A stretch of DNA of 64,000 bases from positions 53,806,379-53,870,378 of the forward strand of contig NC_052505.1 in the NCBI RefSeq assembly GCF_014356525.2, given 5' to 3'. Both the position numbers and the translations under genes were made by a program. The notes under the pieces were generated by a model. It ran no database searches and was not told where the DNA came from. It saw nothing but the letters and a program-made list of their open reading frames with translations. The stretch comes from Nilaparvata lugens (Eukaryota; Arthropoda; Insecta; Hemiptera; Delphacidae). Below are positions 61,583 to 64,000 of the stretch, piece after piece; the stretch's first letter is position 1; each line of letters opens with the position of its first letter.

Positions 61583-63934
61583 CGCTGTATATAGATTTTC
61601 ACTTTTCAATATTCTAAAAATATATTACAATTTTCTTGATTTAACCATGCTCATGATAAAAATCAGGATTTCCTTGTTTGCTCACAGAATTTATTATATT
61701 AATTTGAAGTGTGCCTTCTCCATACGAGTCAGAGGTAACACAATTTGATAACTCTAGTTTCAGATATTGATGTTTTTCAACGAAGTTTCATGATATATTA
61801 TGTGTCCGACTCCTTCATCTTATCCTTATTTTGTGGAAAATGAAGATTTAAAATTTCTTTTCATAGCTTTTCTTGTGCTTTATCTTGTTTCATCACTCTT
61901 GATAATTTAAACACTTGATGATGGAATGAATATCATCAGATCACGTGAACAAAAGAATAAAAGGGTGGGCCTACCTGAGATACTATATGATAACACTGTA
62001 CTCCTGATAAGTTGAAAATTTTCACGCTGAAAGTAGATTAATTTGTTGCACATTCGGTTCAAACATTAACAAATGTTACCAAATATTACCAATATTATCA
62101 CATATAGTGAGAACGAATTACTCTGAAGCTTTCTATTCTCACTGAACATGAAGAGGCAATACCAAGCCAGAATCGCAGTTCCGTTCAAATCATATTATCA
62201 GAGCTTTCAAATTGATGCTATATGTAACTATGGATGTTATCCCCATCTCACAATTTCCCTATTTATCCTTATCGTGATTCAGAATAAAGTAGTTGATCTC
62301 TATAATCACAAAAATCAATGTACAGTACCTATAATAAATGGTAAAAATAACAAAATTTCTAGTAATAATGCAACTTTTTGTTCGACGTAAGATAAGCTAC
62401 ATCTTCAAGGTAATCAACGTATCTAGATTATCATGTTCATGAATGAAAGCGAGACTGTGATAGAAAATTAGTCAAACTGAAATATAAACATTATATACAA
62501 TGCATATTTCTGATCAACTATAATATTACAAATGATAGTATCAAGCCGAAATGAATTGAGCAACTGAATTTCAAAGTTACTATCCACTGTTCAAATCGCA
62601 CTGTGATTTCCTTTTACTTCCAAATGGATTGAATTGCCTCACTCTTCAACGTAACAATTATTGTAAAAAAACCAGTGGAATGTGTACGTCATCCAAATAG
62701 AATTTGAATTTCAATTTTCAGATCATGAAATTCATAAAAAACTAATTCTTGAGAGAATATAGTGATGAATTGCAAACAGTGCAAGTAACATTGATACAAA
62801 GCGATACAATGAAAATCAACATCGATTAATTTAATACTGGACTTATCAAATTCATATTACCGTTAATTTATATTGTTTATAAAGCTTATAAAATGTAAAC
62901 CAACATTTTAAATTTTCTCTACTGGAGCAAAACATCGATAGAAAATAAAGAAGAGCCCATTATAAGCACTTGTGTACTAGAATTCACTTGAACTAACTCA
63001 TCACTTCAACCCTTCAATGATCACAATGAACTAGAATGGTATAAAAACAATGATATTGATGATCAGGTATAATTTTCAAATAGCTTCACCCAACTGAATC
63101 TGTGAAAGCTAAGTCATAAGAAATCATGTTCAATAGATTTAAATTGAATGCTTCAAATAGAACATGATCTATTCTTTTGGTGCCCCAATCAAAATCAATT
63201 TCAATCAACATTAATCGACATAAAGAAAAGCTTCTGCCAACCTTGTGTAATGGATGACAAGATGCGAGTGGAGGTGAAAAATCGATATGTTAACAAAAAT
63301 AATAGAAGATGATGAATCATCTTTCAATTAATCTTATACGGTAGGGTACTTTGTGGTTAGATGTAATTTTTCATGATTTTCCTACCTTTTATGCATGCTT
63401 ACTCTTCCTTAATTTGTATGTTTGCATGGCTTTCATCTTTAGAATCTACTGAATTTTCATATTGGATTGTCTAAATAGTGTAGATTCAACTAGTAAGAAC
63501 GGAAGATAGGCTACTTTACAGAGAGAATCATAGAAAGTTTCAACTCAACAAGCCCAATGTATAAATTTTTTATGCCTCAGCCGCCATATATATTTTGCTC
63601 AACTGAAGGTATATTATCAACCTGGCTTGGAGAATATTAACTGTAGAAAAATGCAAACTATGATTTTTCAGGAAATTGCCACTGTTAACACTATTGTAAT
63701 TTATGATTTATCTCAGTTTTTGGCATTCATAACTTATGATGAATTTTAGCATAGAATTATGATCATGAAATTCTATTTTAAATATTATATTACATTATGT
63801 AATAGTATGAATATTTTATCGGTTGCAAACAATATCTTTGTCTGTCATAGAATGCATTATTTAGCACATATATATAACAACAAAATGATTTTAGAGAATT
63901 TAGAGAATTAAAATGTGAAAAATTAGTCTCATCA
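61583..63934. other. Non-coding sequence between inverted arms
   Basis: No supported gene is present; the longest frame (62148-62390, 80 codons) has no recognised relative. Short bipartite words such as aacattaacaaatgtta and gttaccaaatattacc occur near 62065-62095. This could be the body of a non-autonomous DNA transposon bounded by the arms. Confidence 0.4.
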
Positions 63935-63993
63935 CATGTCAAAACAATAGACAAAATTGATTGTTTCGAGCGCCATAGTGTGAATAAGATGCA
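63935..63993. repeat. Right arm of an inverted repeat pair
   Basis: This is the reverse complement of 61524-61582 (catgtcaaaacaatagac...gaataagatgca). The window ends seven bases later. Confidence 0.85.
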
Positions 63994-64000
63994 ACTTAGA

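Overview
This window looks like a gene-poor, AT-rich stretch of an insect nuclear genome. A sap-sucking hemipteran such as a planthopper is my guess, from recalled repeat families rather than any search. I see no intact host gene, no confident RNA gene and no bacterial or viral-genome features. Nearly everything recognisable is a transposable element, and several are nested inside one another. LAYOUT. 203-20741 is a repeat stack. The oldest layer is LTR-type sequence: a truncated copy at 203-2258, a copy 'A' starting at 12165 and ending at 20741, and a copy 'B' inside A. A 1.45-kb LINE fragment (603-2055, minus strand) sits in the first copy with a 13-bp target duplication. A young 8.5-kb LTR retrotransposon ('element 1', 2802-11339, minus strand, target duplication GTAT) sits between them. 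A 4.15-kb block (10840-14992) is then repeated in tandem at 14993-19139. 20742-24830 holds AT microsatellites, a near-perfect 210-bp hairpin with hammerhead-like cores, a palindromic MITE-like repeat, a Penelope-like element relic with a GIY-YIG domain, and a terminal-repeat element containing a long TG run. 24830-33100 holds a Helitron 3' end and a degenerate P-element transposase (26664-29463), then unassigned DNA. 33103-36190 is a LINE relic on the minus strand, followed by GAA-rich DNA. 38240-52240 is a nested set: a LINE C-terminus split by LTR retrotransposon 'element 2' (38336-51585, minus strand, target duplication ACGT). One LTR of element 2 is split in turn by a 4.25-kb DNA transposon with 708-bp inverted repeats (46005-50257), which itself contains a TA-flanked MITE. 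52270-64000 holds another LINE, a short Helitron, a second TG-run element, a Gypsy-type integrase fragment, a two-copy tandem repeat and one arm pair of an inverted repeat cut by the window end. HOW IT FITS TOGETHER. Elements 1 and 2 both have long LTRs (about 2.4 and 2.0 kb), tRNA-Lys-type primer sites and a gag-like coding region, but neither has recognisable protease, reverse transcriptase or integrase. They would therefore depend on enzymes from another element. Both carry an arginine-rich tandem repeat of about 29 residues built on an H-[VIA]-R-[FL]-K core. The LTR of element 2 and its older relatives A and B contain, near the primer-site end, a piece antisense to the D-arm (18 of 18 bases in one copy) and T-arm of tRNA-Lys. 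I regard that, the paired hammerhead-like hairpin and the basic repeat domain as the observations most worth a second look.
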